From NCBI RefSeq assembly GCF_026847645.1, contig NZ_JAPSMC010000028.1, positions 1-36,954 on the forward strand: a DNA stretch of 36,954 nt. The letters run 5' to 3'. A model generated the notes under the pieces. That model was not told the DNA's origin. It saw only the letters and a program-made list of their open reading frames with translations, and did not search any database. Positions 7,711 through 16,893 of this stretch are shown here, piece after piece; position 1 is the stretch's first letter; each line of letters begins with the position of its first letter. Position numbers and translations under genes: made by a program. Source of the stretch: Anoxybacillus sp. J5B_2022. Its GTDB lineage: Bacteria > Bacillota > Bacilli > Bacillales > Anoxybacillaceae.

Positions 7711-7735
7711 GCTTTGGGCATACCAAAGCGTTTTT
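7711..7735 (+). terminator. intrinsic terminator after fin
   Basis: GCTTTGG (7711-7717), a 5-nt loop and CCAAAGC (7723-7729), then GTTTTT. It isolates fin from mfd. Confidence 0.85.
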
Positions 7736-7766
7736 GCATTTACTGTTATGAGAGGAGGGGAGTTAG

Positions 7767-10700
7767 GTGCGCGCATTGCATCATTATTTTGTAGAAAACC
7801 AAGATATTCAATCGATTATGAAAGGAATCGAAGCGGGACTGAGGGAACAACTTGTTACCGGTTTATCCGGTTCGGCGCGATCTGTTTTTTTATCGTCCAT
7901 TTATAAAGAAACAGGCAGACCGCTCCTTGTAGTAGCTCATAATTTATTTCAAGCACAAAAAATATATGATGATCTTGTGCAGCTACTTGGGATGGGGGAA
8001 GTGTTTCTTTATCCTGTGAATGAAATGATTGCCGCAGAGATGGCAATCGCCAGCCCGGAATTAAAAGCGCAAAGACTTGAAGTGATGAATTATTGGACGA
8101 AACAAAAAAAAGGAATTGTCGTCACCCCGGTTGCCGGCATCCGCCGATTGCTGCCGCCAAAATCGTTGTGGGAAGAAAATTTACTAACGATTGAAACGGG
8201 AAAAGAATTTGATTTAGATGTGTATAAACACCGCCTTGTGCAAATGGGATATAAACGTACGTCGACCGTGTCAACGCCAGGGGAATTTAGCATTCGTGGT
8301 GGCATTGTGGACATTTACCCGCTAACTACAGAACTCCCGTATCGGATTGAGTTGTTTGATACAGAGGTGGAATCGATCCGGACGTTTACGGTCGATGATC
8401 AGCGCTCACAAGAAGAAGTAGAGCAAATTTTAATCGGTCCAGCCGATGAAATGCTTGTATATGGGGAAGTTTTGCAGCGCGGGATTGAACGGATTGAACA
8501 GGGACTTTCCGAAAGCGTCAAAACATTAAAAGATGAAAAAGCGAAACAACTATTGCTTGAACATATTTCATTTGAGCTCGAGCAGCTTAAACAAGGGCAA
8601 GTCATTGAACAGCAATATAAATATTCGGCGCTTTTTTATGATTGGCCTGCTAGTTTACTAGATTATATGCCGGAAAACGGTTTGTTGCTGTTGGATGAAG
8701 TAAGCCGGCTTTATGAAACGTCGGAAAATTTAGATAAAGAAGAGGCGGAATGGTACACAAGCTTATTATCAGCAGGGAAAATCATTCATGACATCCCGAT
8801 CTCCCACTCTTTTTCCGATTTATTGCAAACATGCAAAAAGCCGCGCGTTTATTTATCGCTATTTTTGCGCCACGTTCCGCATACGCATCCGCAAAATATT
8901 GTGAACGTTTCCTGCAAGCAGATGCAAAATTTTCACGGACAGATGGAGTTGTTAAAAACAGAATTGGAACGTTGGAAAAAAGCGAAATATGCCGTCGTCT
9001 TTTTAGCTCCGAATACAGAGCGGCTCAAAAAATTGCAAGCGGTTTTAGAAGATTACGAAATGGATGTATCGCCATTGCCAGAAGGAGCGCCGCTCATGCA
9101 TGGCAAATGTCAACTGCTGCAAGGTGATTTAAATACGGGCTTTGAAATGCCGTTACAAAAATTGGCGGTCATCACAGAAGAAGAATTGTTCAAAAAACGA
9201 GTCAAAAAGCCGATTCGACGGCAAAAACTATCGAACGCGGAACGAATTAAAAGTTATTCAGAACTGCAAGTCGGCGATTATGTTGTGCACGTCAATCACG
9301 GAATCGGCAAATATTTAGGGATTGAAACGTTAGAAATTAACGGCATTCATAAAGACTATATTCACATTCAGTACCAAGGCGGCGATACGTTATACGTTCC
9401 GGTCGATCAAATTGATCAAGTACAAAAATATGTCGGTTCTGAAGGGAAAGAGCCGAAAATTTACAAACTTGGCGGGACGGAATGGAAAAAGGTCAAGAAA
9501 AAAGTCGAATCATCGGTACAAGATATTGCAGAAGATTTAATTAAGCTTTATGCCGAACGCGAAGCAAGCAAAGGATACGCTTTTTCACCGGATACGGAAA
9601 TGCAACGGGAGTTTGAGGCGGCCTTCCCGTATCAAGAAACAGAAGACCAGCTTCGTTCCATCGAAGAAATTAAGCGCGACATGGAAAGCGAAAAACCGAT
9701 GGATCGTCTTTTATGTGGTGATGTTGGCTACGGAAAAACAGAAGTAGCGCTTCGGGCTGCTTTTAAAGCGATTATGGACGGAAAGCAAGTCGCCTTTCTC
9801 GTGCCGACGACGATTTTAGCGCAACAACATTACGAAACCGTTCGTGAGCGCTTTCAAGGGTATCCGATTAATGTAGGTTTGCTCAACCGTTTCCGCACGA
9901 AAAAACAGCAAACCGAAACGATTAAAGGATTGAAAGATGGCACGATTGATATGGTGATCGGCACGCATCGACTGTTATCAAAAGATGTTACATTTAAAGA
10001 TTTAGGGTTGCTAATTATTGACGAAGAGCAGCGGTTCGGCGTCAGCCATAAAGAAAAAATTAAACAGCTCAAAGCGAATATCGATGTGCTTACATTAACG
10101 GCAACGCCGATTCCGCGAACGTTGCATATGTCGATGATCGGCGTCCGCGATTTATCGATCATTGAAACGCCGCCGGAAAATCGTTTCCCGGTGCAAACGT
10201 ATGTGATGGAGTACACACCAGAATTAGTTCGTGAAGCGATCGAGCGTGAATTAGCAAGGGATGGCCAAGTGTTTGTTCTTTATAATCGCATCGAAGACAT
10301 CGATGTCAAAGCGGAAGAAATTGCGACGCTTGTACCAGATGCGCGCGTCACCTATGCCCATGGACGAATGACAGAAAACGAACTAGAAAACGTCATGCTA
10401 GCGTTTTTAGAAGGACAATACGATGTGCTTGTGACGACGACGATTATCGAAACGGGTGTCGATATTCCGAACGTCAATACGTTGATTGTTTATGATGCCG
10501 ATCGGATGGGGCTATCGCAGCTTTATCAGCTACGCGGGCGCGTCGGACGGTCGAATCGAGTCGCTTATGCGTATTTTACGTACCGAAAAGATAAAGTATT
10601 AAACGAAGTAGCCGAAAAACGCCTGCAAGCGATTAAAGAATTTACAGAGCTTGGATCCGGATTTAAAATTGCCATGCGGGACTTGTCGATTCGCGGAGCG

Positions 10701-11300
10701 GGCAATATATTAGGAGCGGAGCAGCACGGATTTATCGATTCGGTCGGGTTTGATTTGTACTCACAAATGCTAAAAGAAGCGATTGAAAAACGAAGAGGCA
10801 TTCCGCAAGAAGAAAAGCCGGTGGAAGTAGAAATCGATATTGAAGTCGATGCTTACATTCCGGATACGTATATTCATGATGAGTTACAAAAAATCAATAT
10901 GTACAAACGCTTTAAAGCGATTAGCACGCTTGAAGAACTGGAAGAACTCCGTGAAGAAATGCTCGACCGCTTCGGCGAATATCCAGATGAAGTCGATTAT
11001 TTATTCCAAATTGCGGAAATGAAAGTATATGCAAAACAAAATGGGGTTGAATCGATTAAGCAACATAAACAACAAATTGATGTATTATTTACCGAGCAAG
11101 CTTCGAAAAAAGTACAAATTCAGCGTTTATCAAAAATCGGTAACCGCTATGGTCGCGTCTTCGGTTTTGGCATGGAAGGAGAAAAATTAAAAATTGTCCT
11201 TTATGTCAAAGGAATGAAACCGCAAGAATGGCTCGTCATTTTATACGAAACACTAAAAGAACTGGATTGCGAACAAAATGAAAAATCGGTAACCGCATAA
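7767..11300 (+). CDS. mfd: transcription-repair coupling factor
   Basis: Mfd is a DNA translocase that removes RNA polymerase stalled at lesions and recruits UvrA. The 1177-aa protein has the usual order: UvrB-homology N-terminus (SGSARSVF; STPGEFSIRGGIVDIYPL); RNA-polymerase-interacting domain (VGDYVVHVNHGIGKYLGIE, about residues 500-570); RecG-like helicase with Walker A GDVGYGKTEVA (about residue 650), DEEQ (about 752), and TLTATPIPRTL; the TRG motif region near GSGFKIAMRDLSIRGAGN; and a C-terminal TRCF domain that masks UvrA binding. The GTG start at 7767 follows GAGGAGGGG (7752-7760). It is full length and intact. Confidence 0.97.
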   Translation: MRALHHYFVENQDIQSIMKGIEAGLREQLVTGLSGSARSVFLSSIYKETGRPLLVVAHNLFQAQKIYDDLVQLLGMGEVFLYPVNEMIAAEMAIASPELKAQRLEVMNYWTKQKKGIVVTPVAGIRRLLPPKSLWEENLLTIETGKEFDLDVYKHRLVQMGYKRTSTVSTPGEFSIRGGIVDIYPLTTELPYRIELFDTEVESIRTFTVDDQRSQEEVEQILIGPADEMLVYGEVLQRGIERIEQGLSESVKTLKDEKAKQLLLEHISFELEQLKQGQVIEQQYKYSALFYDWPASLLDYMPENGLLLLDEVSRLYETSENLDKEEAEWYTSLLSAGKIIHDIPISHSFSDLLQTCKKPRVYLSLFLRHVPHTHPQNIVNVSCKQMQNFHGQMELLKTELERWKKAKYAVVFLAPNTERLKKLQAVLEDYEMDVSPLPEGAPLMHGKCQLLQGDLNTGFEMPLQKLAVITEEELFKKRVKKPIRRQKLSNAERIKSYSELQVGDYVVHVNHGIGKYLGIETLEINGIHKDYIHIQYQGGDTLYVPVDQIDQVQKYVGSEGKEPKIYKLGGTEWKKVKKKVESSVQDIAEDLIKLYAEREASKGYAFSPDTEMQREFEAAFPYQETEDQLRSIEEIKRDMESEKPMDRLLCGDVGYGKTEVALRAAFKAIMDGKQVAFLVPTTILAQQHYETVRERFQGYPINVGLLNRFRTKKQQTETIKGLKDGTIDMVIGTHRLLSKDVTFKDLGLLIIDEEQRFGVSHKEKIKQLKANIDVLTLTATPIPRTLHMSMIGVRDLSIIETPPENRFPVQTYVMEYTPELVREAIERELARDGQVFVLYNRIEDIDVKAEEIATLVPDARVTYAHGRMTENELENVMLAFLEGQYDVLVTTTIIETGVDIPNVNTLIVYDADRMGLSQLYQLRGRVGRSNRVAYAYFTYRKDKVLNEVAEKRLQAIKEFTELGSGFKIAMRDLSIRGAGNILGAEQHGFIDSVGFDLYSQMLKEAIEKRRGIPQEEKPVEVEIDIEVDAYIPDTYIHDELQKINMYKRFKAISTLEELEELREEMLDRFGEYPDEVDYLFQIAEMKVYAKQNGVESIKQHKQQIDVLFTEQASKKVQIQRLSKIGNRYGRVFGFGMEGEKLKIVLYVKGMKPQEWLVILYETLKELDCEQNEKSVTA

Positions 11301-11363
11301 GTTTATCGTTTAGGAAAAATGTCGATAATGGATGTTGGGGATTTTTATCTAAAATTGCAAAAA

Positions 11364-11476
11364 TCACTTTCATCATGTATAGAAGTTGGTTTGTGAAGGA
11401 TACTAATTTCAACAATGGTGGATTCTTCAATGAAGGATTCATCGGTGTATTCTTCAATCATTAGATGAAAGTGAGG
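11364..11476 (+). promoter_or_regulatory. spoVT sigma-G promoter flanked by an RBS-pairing inverted repeat
   Basis: GTATA (11377-11381), a 17-nt spacer and GATACTA (11399-11405) resemble a sigma-G promoter, as known for spoVT. TCACTTTCATC (11364-11374), directly upstream of the -35, is a perfect 11-bp complement of GATGAAAGTGA (11464-11474), which takes in the first part of the ribosome-binding site AAAGTGAGG (11468-11476). RNA begun near 11412 lacks the left arm; mfd read-through RNA has both, with an 89-nt loop. No terminator is visible between mfd and spoVT. The promoter is well supported; the masking role is inferred and covers only part of the site. Confidence 0.55.
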
Positions 11477-11485
11477 CATCAATAG

Positions 11486-12022
11486 ATGAAAGCAACTGGT
11501 ATTGTTCGTCGAATTGATGATTTAGGAAGGGTTGTCATTCCAAAGGAAATTCGGAGAACGTTGCGTATCCGAGAAGGCGATCCGCTCGAAATATTTGTTG
11601 ATCGTGATGGAGAAGTCATTTTAAAGAAATATTCGCCAATCAGTGAATTAAGCGATTTTGCAAAAGAGTACGCGGAAGCTTTGTTTGACAGTTTAGGACA
11701 TCCGGTGTTAATTTGTGACCGCGACACATTTATTGCCGTTGCCGGTGTTTCGAAAAAAGAATTTCTCAATAAAAGCGTAAGTTCTTTACTTGAAAAGGTG
11801 ATGGAAGAACGTCAGTCGGTGCTTCGCACAGAAGAAGGGGAAGCAGAAATGGTGGACGGGCATTCGGAACGGTGGAAATCGTACACGATCGCACCGATTG
11901 TCGCTAACGGTGATCCGATTGGAGCGGTCGTCATTTTATCGAAAGACAAAACAATTGGTGAAGTGGAACATAAAGCGGTCGAAACGGCTGCCAGCTTTTT
12001 AGCGCGGCAAATGGAGCAATAA
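11486..12022 (+). CDS. spoVT: stage V sporulation protein T, forespore transcription regulator
   Basis: SpoVT modulates sigma-G-dependent genes in the forespore, both positively and negatively. The 178-aa protein has an N-terminal AbrB-type swapped-hairpin DNA-binding domain (MKATGIVRRIDDLGRVVIPK through about residue 52) and a C-terminal GAF-like domain (about 56-178, e.g. GHPVLICDRDTFIAVAGVS). Length and sequence agree with the family. The ATG at 11486 follows AAAGTGAGG (11468-11476). It lies between mfd and yabM as in B. subtilis, and a strong terminator follows. Confidence 0.96.
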   Translation: MKATGIVRRIDDLGRVVIPKEIRRTLRIREGDPLEIFVDRDGEVILKKYSPISELSDFAKEYAEALFDSLGHPVLICDRDTFIAVAGVSKKEFLNKSVSSLLEKVMEERQSVLRTEEGEAEMVDGHSERWKSYTIAPIVANGDPIGAVVILSKDKTIGEVEHKAVETAASFLARQMEQ

Positions 12023-12089
12023 GCATAACGCCTACACAAAAAGCGGAAAGCAACGTTTTCTGGCCAGCAAAACGCATAATTTTTATCAA

Positions 12090-12118
12090 GACAGCTTCTA
12101 TGCTGTCTTTTTCTTTTG
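12090..12118 (+). terminator. intrinsic terminator after spoVT
   Basis: GACAGC (12090-12095), loop TTCTAT and GCTGTC (12102-12107), then TTTTTCTTTT. A possible -10 for yabM (TATAAT, 12122-12127) lies just downstream, but no good -35 is seen. Confidence 0.85.
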
Positions 12119-12163
12119 CGGTATAATGGCAAAGGTTAGGATTGATAACGGAAGGTGAAACAG

Positions 12164-13750
12164 ATGGATCGGCCGCCAACGTCGAAAATATGGCAAGGGA
12201 CGGTTATATTAGCCGTCGCTGCTTTTACGACAAAAGTATTAAGCGCTTTTTATCGCATTCCCTATCAAAATATTGTCGGGGATGTTGGTTTTTATATTTA
12301 CCAGCAAGTATACCCGATTTACGGCATTATGGTTGCGTTAGCGACATACGGCTATCCAGTTGTTATTTCTAAGCTAGTAGCCGAACGGATTGAGGAAAAC
12401 GATGGACAAGGTGTTACCGCCATTTTACAATTATCGTTTTGGTTTTTAAGTGCGATAGGAATTTTTTTCTTTTTTGTGTTATATGCCGGGGGAACGTATC
12501 TCGCGGAATGGATGGGGGATGAAAAGCTGACCCCTCTCCTTCATGTGATTGCTTTTTCGTTTTTATTACTCCCGTTTCTTGCGGTATTGCGCGGCTATTT
12601 TCAAGGGCAAAATGATATGGTTCCGACCGCTGTTTCCCAAGTAATCGAGCAGCTTGTGAGAGTGGGGACAATTATCGGTTTTTCTTACGTATTAATCCGA
12701 ACGGGACATACGTTTTACGAAGCGGGGACTGGGGCAATTTTCGGTTCGTTAACGGGAGGATTCGCTGCTCTTTTCGTGTTGATCGCTTATTGGTTAAAAA
12801 ACAAAAACATCCGAAAAACAAAGGCGGTAATCGATGCGAAAACCATTGTTCGATACTTATTCGTTCAAGGGTTGACGGTTTGTATAGCCAATATGGTATT
12901 GACGCTTACGCAGCTTGTCGATGCGATGTCATTACTTTCGTTGCTCAAAGATAGCGGTGTTAACGAACACGTTGCGCAGACGTTAAAAGGGGTGTACGAC
13001 CGAGGCCAACCGCTCCTTCAACTCGGAACGGTCGTGGCCACGTCGTTTTCATTGACGCTCGTCCCGCTCATTGCCGGAGCGAAGAAGCGCGGTGATCAAG
13101 CTTTTATTTTAGAGAAGACGAATTTGTCCGTCCGGGTTGGCATGGTGGTCGGGATTGGTGCTGCACTTGGTCTGGCGTGTTTAATTCGTCCGACCAATGT
13201 AATGCTTTTTCAAAATGACGATGGCTCGTTGTCGCTTGCTGTATTAGTGCTTTCGATTTTTTTTACGACGATGTCGTTGACGATGTCGGCGATTTTGCAA
13301 GGAATTGGCTATGAATGGCTTGCGGTGATCGGAGTGGGCATTGCCGTTAGTTGCAAATGGCTAGGCAATGTAGTGTTCGTCCATTTATTTGGCGTTACTG
13401 GGGCATCACTTGCCACGTTGTTTGCTTATATGTTGATGTCGTTTTTTTTGTACCGAATGTTGCAACAAAAAATCGGTATCTGGTTGCTTGGCAAAAAAGA
13501 GGTATATTCTGTTATGAGAGCCGCATTAGTAATGGTTGTAGTGCTCAAGCTTTATATATGGGCAACGGAACCTTGGGGAGAGAGCCGTTTAGGTGCGACG
13601 GGGCAAGCGTTAGCTGGCGTGCTGCTTGGCGGCAGCGTTTATATTATAATGGTGTTAAAAGAGAAACTTTTCTCACCGCAAGAAGCATCCTTTTTTCCAT
13701 TTGGAGAAAAATTGCGCATATTTCTTTCGAAAATGGGTGATGAACGATGA
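12164..13750 (+). CDS. yabM: MOP-superfamily polysaccharide flippase-like membrane protein (YabM/SpoVB family)
   Basis: This 528-aa integral membrane protein has many hydrophobic segments throughout. It belongs to the MVF/MATE-like branch that includes SpoVB, YkvU and MurJ, which flip lipid-linked precursors. The N-terminus KVLSAFYRIPYQNIVGDVGFYIYQQVYPIYG is typical of SpoVB-like members. The substrate of YabM is unknown; a lipid-linked cell-wall precursor is likely by family. The ATG at 12164 is preferred over GTG 12155 because GAAGGTG (12151-12157) fits as its ribosome-binding site. The stop overlaps the mazG start by 4 nt (ATGA), implying coupling. Confidence 0.85.
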   Translation: MDRPPTSKIWQGTVILAVAAFTTKVLSAFYRIPYQNIVGDVGFYIYQQVYPIYGIMVALATYGYPVVISKLVAERIEENDGQGVTAILQLSFWFLSAIGIFFFFVLYAGGTYLAEWMGDEKLTPLLHVIAFSFLLLPFLAVLRGYFQGQNDMVPTAVSQVIEQLVRVGTIIGFSYVLIRTGHTFYEAGTGAIFGSLTGGFAALFVLIAYWLKNKNIRKTKAVIDAKTIVRYLFVQGLTVCIANMVLTLTQLVDAMSLLSLLKDSGVNEHVAQTLKGVYDRGQPLLQLGTVVATSFSLTLVPLIAGAKKRGDQAFILEKTNLSVRVGMVVGIGAALGLACLIRPTNVMLFQNDDGSLSLAVLVLSIFFTTMSLTMSAILQGIGYEWLAVIGVGIAVSCKWLGNVVFVHLFGVTGASLATLFAYMLMSFFLYRMLQQKIGIWLLGKKEVYSVMRAALVMVVVLKLYIWATEPWGESRLGATGQALAGVLLGGSVYIIMVLKEKLFSPQEASFFPFGEKLRIFLSKMGDER

Positions 13751-15195
13751 ATACGATTTTTATTTTAGGGTTAGGAGCGGGAGATGTTGATCAACTACCG
13801 CTTGGTGTGTACCGGAAATTAAAAACCGCTTCGCCTCTTTTTTTGCGAACAAAGGAACATCCTGTTGTCGAGGCGCTCGCGGAAGAAGGCGTTTCTTTTA
13901 CTTCATTCGATAATGTGTACGAGCAGCACGAAACGTTTGAACAAGTGTACGAAACGATCGTCTATACGCTGTTGGAGCACGTCCAAGCGGGCGATGTCTT
14001 TTATGCTGTCCCTGGTCACCCGCTCGTAGCGGAAAAGACGGTGCAGCTTTTATTGGAAGCAGAGAAACAAGGGCGATGCCGTGTGAAAATTGAAGGGGGG
14101 CAAAGCTTTCTAGATGCGTTGTTTACGGCGCTACGGATTGATCCGGTGGAAGGATTTCAATTGATCGATGCGACATCATTTCGTGAAGATGAATGGCAAT
14201 TGACGAACCACCTCATTTTTTGCCAAGTGTACGATGCTTTAATTGCTTCGGAAGTGAAACTGGCGCTAATGGAGCAGCTTCCGGATGATTATCATGTATA
14301 TGTCGTAACAGCTGCGGGAAGTGCAGAAGAAAAAGTGATGGAAATTCCCTTGTACGAGCTTGATCGCGTGACGACGCTTAACAATTTGACAAGCGTCTAC
14401 GTACCACCTGTGAAAGATGAAACAATGCTGTATCACCGGTTTGAAATGTTGCGCCGCGTCATTGCCACGTTGCGCGGACCAAATGGCTGTCCATGGGATC
14501 GAAAACAAACGCATGAATCATTGAAAAAATATTTGCTAGAAGAAACGTATGAACTGTTTGAAGCGATTGATGCCCAAGATGATGACGGCATGATTGAAGA
14601 ACTTGGCGATGTTTTATTGCAAGTGATGTTGCACGCGCAAATTGGTGAGGATGAAGGGATTTTTTCGATTCAAGATGTCATTAAGGCTGTGACAGAAAAA
14701 ATGATCCGCCGTCACCCGCACGTTTTCGGAGATGTAGCGGTACAAAATGCGGACGAAGTCGTGCAAAACTGGCAACGTTTGAAAGAAGCAGAGAAAAAAG
14801 ATCGGTCCGACTCATTGCTTGATGATGTCACAAAAAGTTTACCCAACTTGTTAAAAGCGTATGAATTTCAAGCGAAAGCTGCAAAAGTCGGCTTTGACTG
14901 GGACGATGTCCGTCCGATGTGGAAGAAAGTCGAGGAAGAAATGAAAGAGTTTCAACGTGAGTGTTCGCCACAAAAGCGGATCGAAGAGTTTGGCGATCTA
15001 TTGTTTGCGCTCGTGAACATTGCCCGCTATTACAACATTAATCCGGAAGAAGCGTTACATATGACGAATACGAAGTTTTACCGCCGGTTTTCCTATATCG
15101 AGGAACAAGTGAAGAAACGTGGCTTACGCATCGAGGAATTATCACTAGAGCAGCTGGATCAATGGTGGGAAGAAGCGAAAGAGAAGGGACTATAG
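13747..15195 (+). CDS. yabN: YabN: tetrapyrrole methylase-like domain fused to MazG NTP pyrophosphohydrolase
   Basis: The 482-aa protein has an N-terminal SAM-dependent tetrapyrrole-methylase-type domain ([30 protein letters not shown]; about residues 1-210) and a C-terminal tandem MazG region from about residue 240 ([41 protein letters not shown]; second copy near [16 protein letters not shown]). The EExxE and ExxD metal-binding residues are present. MazG domains hydrolyse NTPs to NMP and PPi, probably for nucleotide-pool cleaning. The role of the methylase-like half is unknown. The start overlaps the yabM stop (ATGA), and rqcP follows 11 nt after its stop. Confidence 0.93.
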   Translation: MNTIFILGLGAGDVDQLPLGVYRKLKTASPLFLRTKEHPVVEALAEEGVSFTSFDNVYEQHETFEQVYETIVYTLLEHVQAGDVFYAVPGHPLVAEKTVQLLLEAEKQGRCRVKIEGGQSFLDALFTALRIDPVEGFQLIDATSFREDEWQLTNHLIFCQVYDALIASEVKLALMEQLPDDYHVYVVTAAGSAEEKVMEIPLYELDRVTTLNNLTSVYVPPVKDETMLYHRFEMLRRVIATLRGPNGCPWDRKQTHESLKKYLLEETYELFEAIDAQDDDGMIEELGDVLLQVMLHAQIGEDEGIFSIQDVIKAVTEKMIRRHPHVFGDVAVQNADEVVQNWQRLKEAEKKDRSDSLLDDVTKSLPNLLKAYEFQAKAAKVGFDWDDVRPMWKKVEEEMKEFQRECSPQKRIEEFGDLLFALVNIARYYNINPEEALHMTNTKFYRRFSYIEEQVKKRGLRIEELSLEQLDQWWEEAKEKGL

Positions 15196-15206
15196 GAGGA
15201 TTGGAT

Positions 15207-15482
15207 ATGCGGCTTGATAAGTTTTTAAAAGTGTCGCGCCTAATTAAACGGCGGACGTTGGCAAAAGAAGTAGCGGATCAAGGGCGGATTGCGATTAACG
15301 GCGTAACCGCTAAAGCAAGCTCAACGGTTAAAATCGGTGATGAGGTAACGATTCAGTTTGGAGAGAAAAAAGTGACCGTCAAAATTATGGATTTAAAAGA
15401 AACGACGAAAAAAGAAGAAGCGGCTGGGCTTTACGAAGTTATCAAAGAAGAGCGCATTTCCGCTGAAAACGAACTAACGTAG
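15207..15482 (+). CDS. rqcP: RqcP (YabO), S4-domain ribosome quality control factor
   Basis: RqcP works with RqcH on obstructed 50S subunits, stabilising P-site tRNA during alanine tailing of stalled nascent chains. The 91-aa product is an Hsp15-like S4 RNA-binding domain ([40 protein letters not shown]). The ATG at 15207 follows AGGAGGA (15194-15200) and matches the B. subtilis N-terminus exactly; an in-frame upstream extension to 15162 is discounted because it lies inside mazG. It is the last vegetative gene before the mother-cell genes yabP and yabQ, with no terminator between. Confidence 0.95.
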   Translation: MRLDKFLKVSRLIKRRTLAKEVADQGRIAINGVTAKASSTVKIGDEVTIQFGEKKVTVKIMDLKETTKKEEAAGLYEVIKEERISAENELT

Positions 15483-15495
15483 CTTGTTCTAAACG

Positions 15496-15560
15496 ATTCC
15501 TCGCATTCATACATATAGTACAAACAGGAGAGGGAAATTTTGACGATGAATGCGAGGGAT
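15496..15560 (+). promoter_or_regulatory. yabP promoter region (sigma-E type -10) overlapping an RBS-masking hairpin
   Basis: CCTCGCATTCAT (15499-15510) pairs perfectly with ATGAATGCGAGG (15546-15557), and the stem extends to 15 bp with one G-T (15496-15498 with 15558-15560), around a 35-nt loop. The right arm covers the yabP ribosome-binding site GAGGGA (15554-15559). CATACATAT (15508-15516) matches the sigma-E -10 core CATACA and overlaps the end of the left arm; no good -35 is seen. RNA begun near 15522 lacks the left arm, whereas rqcP read-through RNA carries both. The inverted repeat is certain; the promoter is tentative. Confidence 0.62.
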
Positions 15561-15569
15561 GAACAATGA
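15546..15569 (+). CDS. possible 7-codon leader ORF overlapping the yabP start
   Basis: ATG at 15546 opens MNARDEQ and stops at TGA 15567-15569, which overlaps the yabP ATG (15566). A purine-rich AGGAGAGGG (about 15527-15535) lies roughly 10 nt before it, better than the ribosome-binding site of yabP itself. Translation of this mini-ORF could bring ribosomes to yabP by termination-reinitiation. It has no recognisable sequence and may be chance, since it coincides with the right arm of the inverted repeat. Confidence 0.3.
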   Translation: MNARDEQ

Positions 15570-15862
15570 GTCAACATTATGAAGGGAATAAAGGATCGGT
15601 TCAAGAGCATGATGTCGTGATGCGCGGAAGACGGATTTTAGATATTACCGGGGTTAAGCAGGTCGAAAGTTTTGACAGCGAAGAGTTTTTACTAGAAACG
15701 GTCATGGGTTTTTTATCAATTCGCGGTCAAAATTTACAAATGAAAAATTTAGATGTGGATAAAGGAGTCGTTTCGATCAAGGGAAAAATCTTTGACCTTG
15801 TTTACCTAGATGAGCATCATCAGGAGAAAGCTAAAGGGTTCTTTAGCAAGTTGTTCAAATGA
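15566..15862 (+). CDS. yabP: sporulation protein YabP
   Basis: YabP is a small sigma-E-dependent mother-cell protein of the YabP/YqfC family, needed for normal sporulation in B. subtilis; its molecular role is unknown. The 98-aa product shows the family body (DVVMRGRRILDITGVKQVESFDSEEF; LSIRGQNLQMKNLDVDKGVVSIKG). The ATG at 15566 follows GAGGGA (15554-15559). Its stop overlaps the yabQ ATG (ATGA at 15859-15862), so the pair is translationally coupled. In read-through RNA its ribosome-binding site would be paired. Confidence 0.92.
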   Translation: MSQHYEGNKGSVQEHDVVMRGRRILDITGVKQVESFDSEEFLLETVMGFLSIRGQNLQMKNLDVDKGVVSIKGKIFDLVYLDEHHQEKAKGFFSKLFK

Positions 15863-16470
15863 GTTTAACGACCCAGCTGGAAACGATGCTTGCGATGGCC
15901 GGGATGGGCAGTTGGATCGGCATCGCGCTCGATACGTATAACCGGTTTTTACAGCGGTCTAAGCGGGCACGCTTGATCGTGTTTCTCCATGACCTTTTGT
16001 TTTGGCTTTTACAAGCGTTACTAATTTTTTATGTACTATTGCTTACGAACGAGGGAGAGCTGCGGGTTTATATTTTTTTAGCATTGTTGTGCGGTTATGC
16101 TGCGTATCAAAGTTTATTTCGCCGTGCGTATTTAAAGTTGCTGGAAGCGATCATCCGTTGCTGTATCGCGCTGTACCGCTTTTTTATTCGGACATGCTAT
16201 TATGTTATTGTGCAGCCGATCCGTTTGCTTTTGCATCTTTTCATATTGGCGATGTTATTTATTTGGAAGATCATCATATTTCTATTAAAAGCGCTCTACC
16301 GTTGTATCGTTTTCTTGCTGATGCCGATTCGAGCGCTTGGGAAATGGCTCTGGTTCATGATCCCGCTTACATGGCGGCAGCTGGTTGAAAAATTTTTGCA
16401 CGTGTTGGCAGGATTTATACAAAAGGGGAAGAATATGATCATAAGATGGGGTTCGAAATGGCGAAAGTAA
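15859..16470 (+). CDS. yabQ: spore cortex protein YabQ
   Basis: This 203-aa membrane protein is equivalent to YabQ, a mother-cell protein needed for cortex formation in B. subtilis. It has an N-terminal hydrophobic helix (about residues 10-25), two more segments around LFWLLQALLIFYVLLL and VYIFLALLCGYAAY, a fourth hydrophobic stretch near residues 125-150 and a basic C-terminus. It overlaps yabP by 4 nt. Homologues vary greatly in sequence, so the call rests on topology, length and gene order. divIC, a vegetative division gene, begins 18 nt after it and must have another promoter, perhaps inside yabQ. Confidence 0.85.
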   Translation: MSLTTQLETMLAMAGMGSWIGIALDTYNRFLQRSKRARLIVFLHDLLFWLLQALLIFYVLLLTNEGELRVYIFLALLCGYAAYQSLFRRAYLKLLEAIIRCCIALYRFFIRTCYYVIVQPIRLLLHLFILAMLFIWKIIIFLLKALYRCIVFLLMPIRALGKWLWFMIPLTWRQLVEKFLHVLAGFIQKGKNMIIRWGSKWRK

Positions 16471-16488
16471 GAGTGGAGGGTGGACGCA

Positions 16489-16860
16489 GTGAGTGCTCTG
16501 CATAAAAATAAAGTAACGAAGCTTCATTCTTCGTATGTGTTAGCGCATGAACAAAACGAAAAGAAAGCCTTGAAAAGACGGCGTGTCGTCATGGTCCGCT
16601 TTACGTTTTTAAGCGTGTTGTTGATCGCATTGTCCGCTATCTTTTTATATATTCTCCACTCTCAGTCTGTAAACATTGAAGCGAAAATGCGCGAGCAAAA
16701 AAAGTTGGAACAGCGGCTCGAATCATTAGAAAAGCAGCAAAAGCGGCTGGAAGAGGAAATCAAAAAACTACATGACGATGAGTATATCGCCGAATTAGCA
16801 CGAAAAAAGTATTACTTGTCAAAAGAAGGCGAAATCATTTTTGCTGTTCCAGGAAAATAG
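16489..16860 (+). CDS. divIC: cell division protein DivIC
   Basis: DivIC is a bitopic septal protein of the FtsB family that forms a complex with FtsL and DivIB and activates septal wall synthesis. The 123-aa product has a basic cytoplasmic N-terminus (EKKALKRRR), one membrane helix (about residues 37-56), then an extracytoplasmic coiled coil rich in Lys, Glu and Gln (about 60-95), and the family C-terminus DDEYIAELARKKYYLSKEGEIIF. The GTG at 16489 is preferred because GGAGGGTGG (16475-16483) lies just upstream; the GTG at 16480 lies inside that ribosome-binding region. Confidence 0.93.
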   Translation: MSALHKNKVTKLHSSYVLAHEQNEKKALKRRRVVMVRFTFLSVLLIALSAIFLYILHSQSVNIEAKMREQKKLEQRLESLEKQQKRLEEEIKKLHDDEYIAELARKKYYLSKEGEIIFAVPGK

Positions 16861-16893
16861 AGTCCGCTGCTATTGACATAGGCGCGCGGCTTA

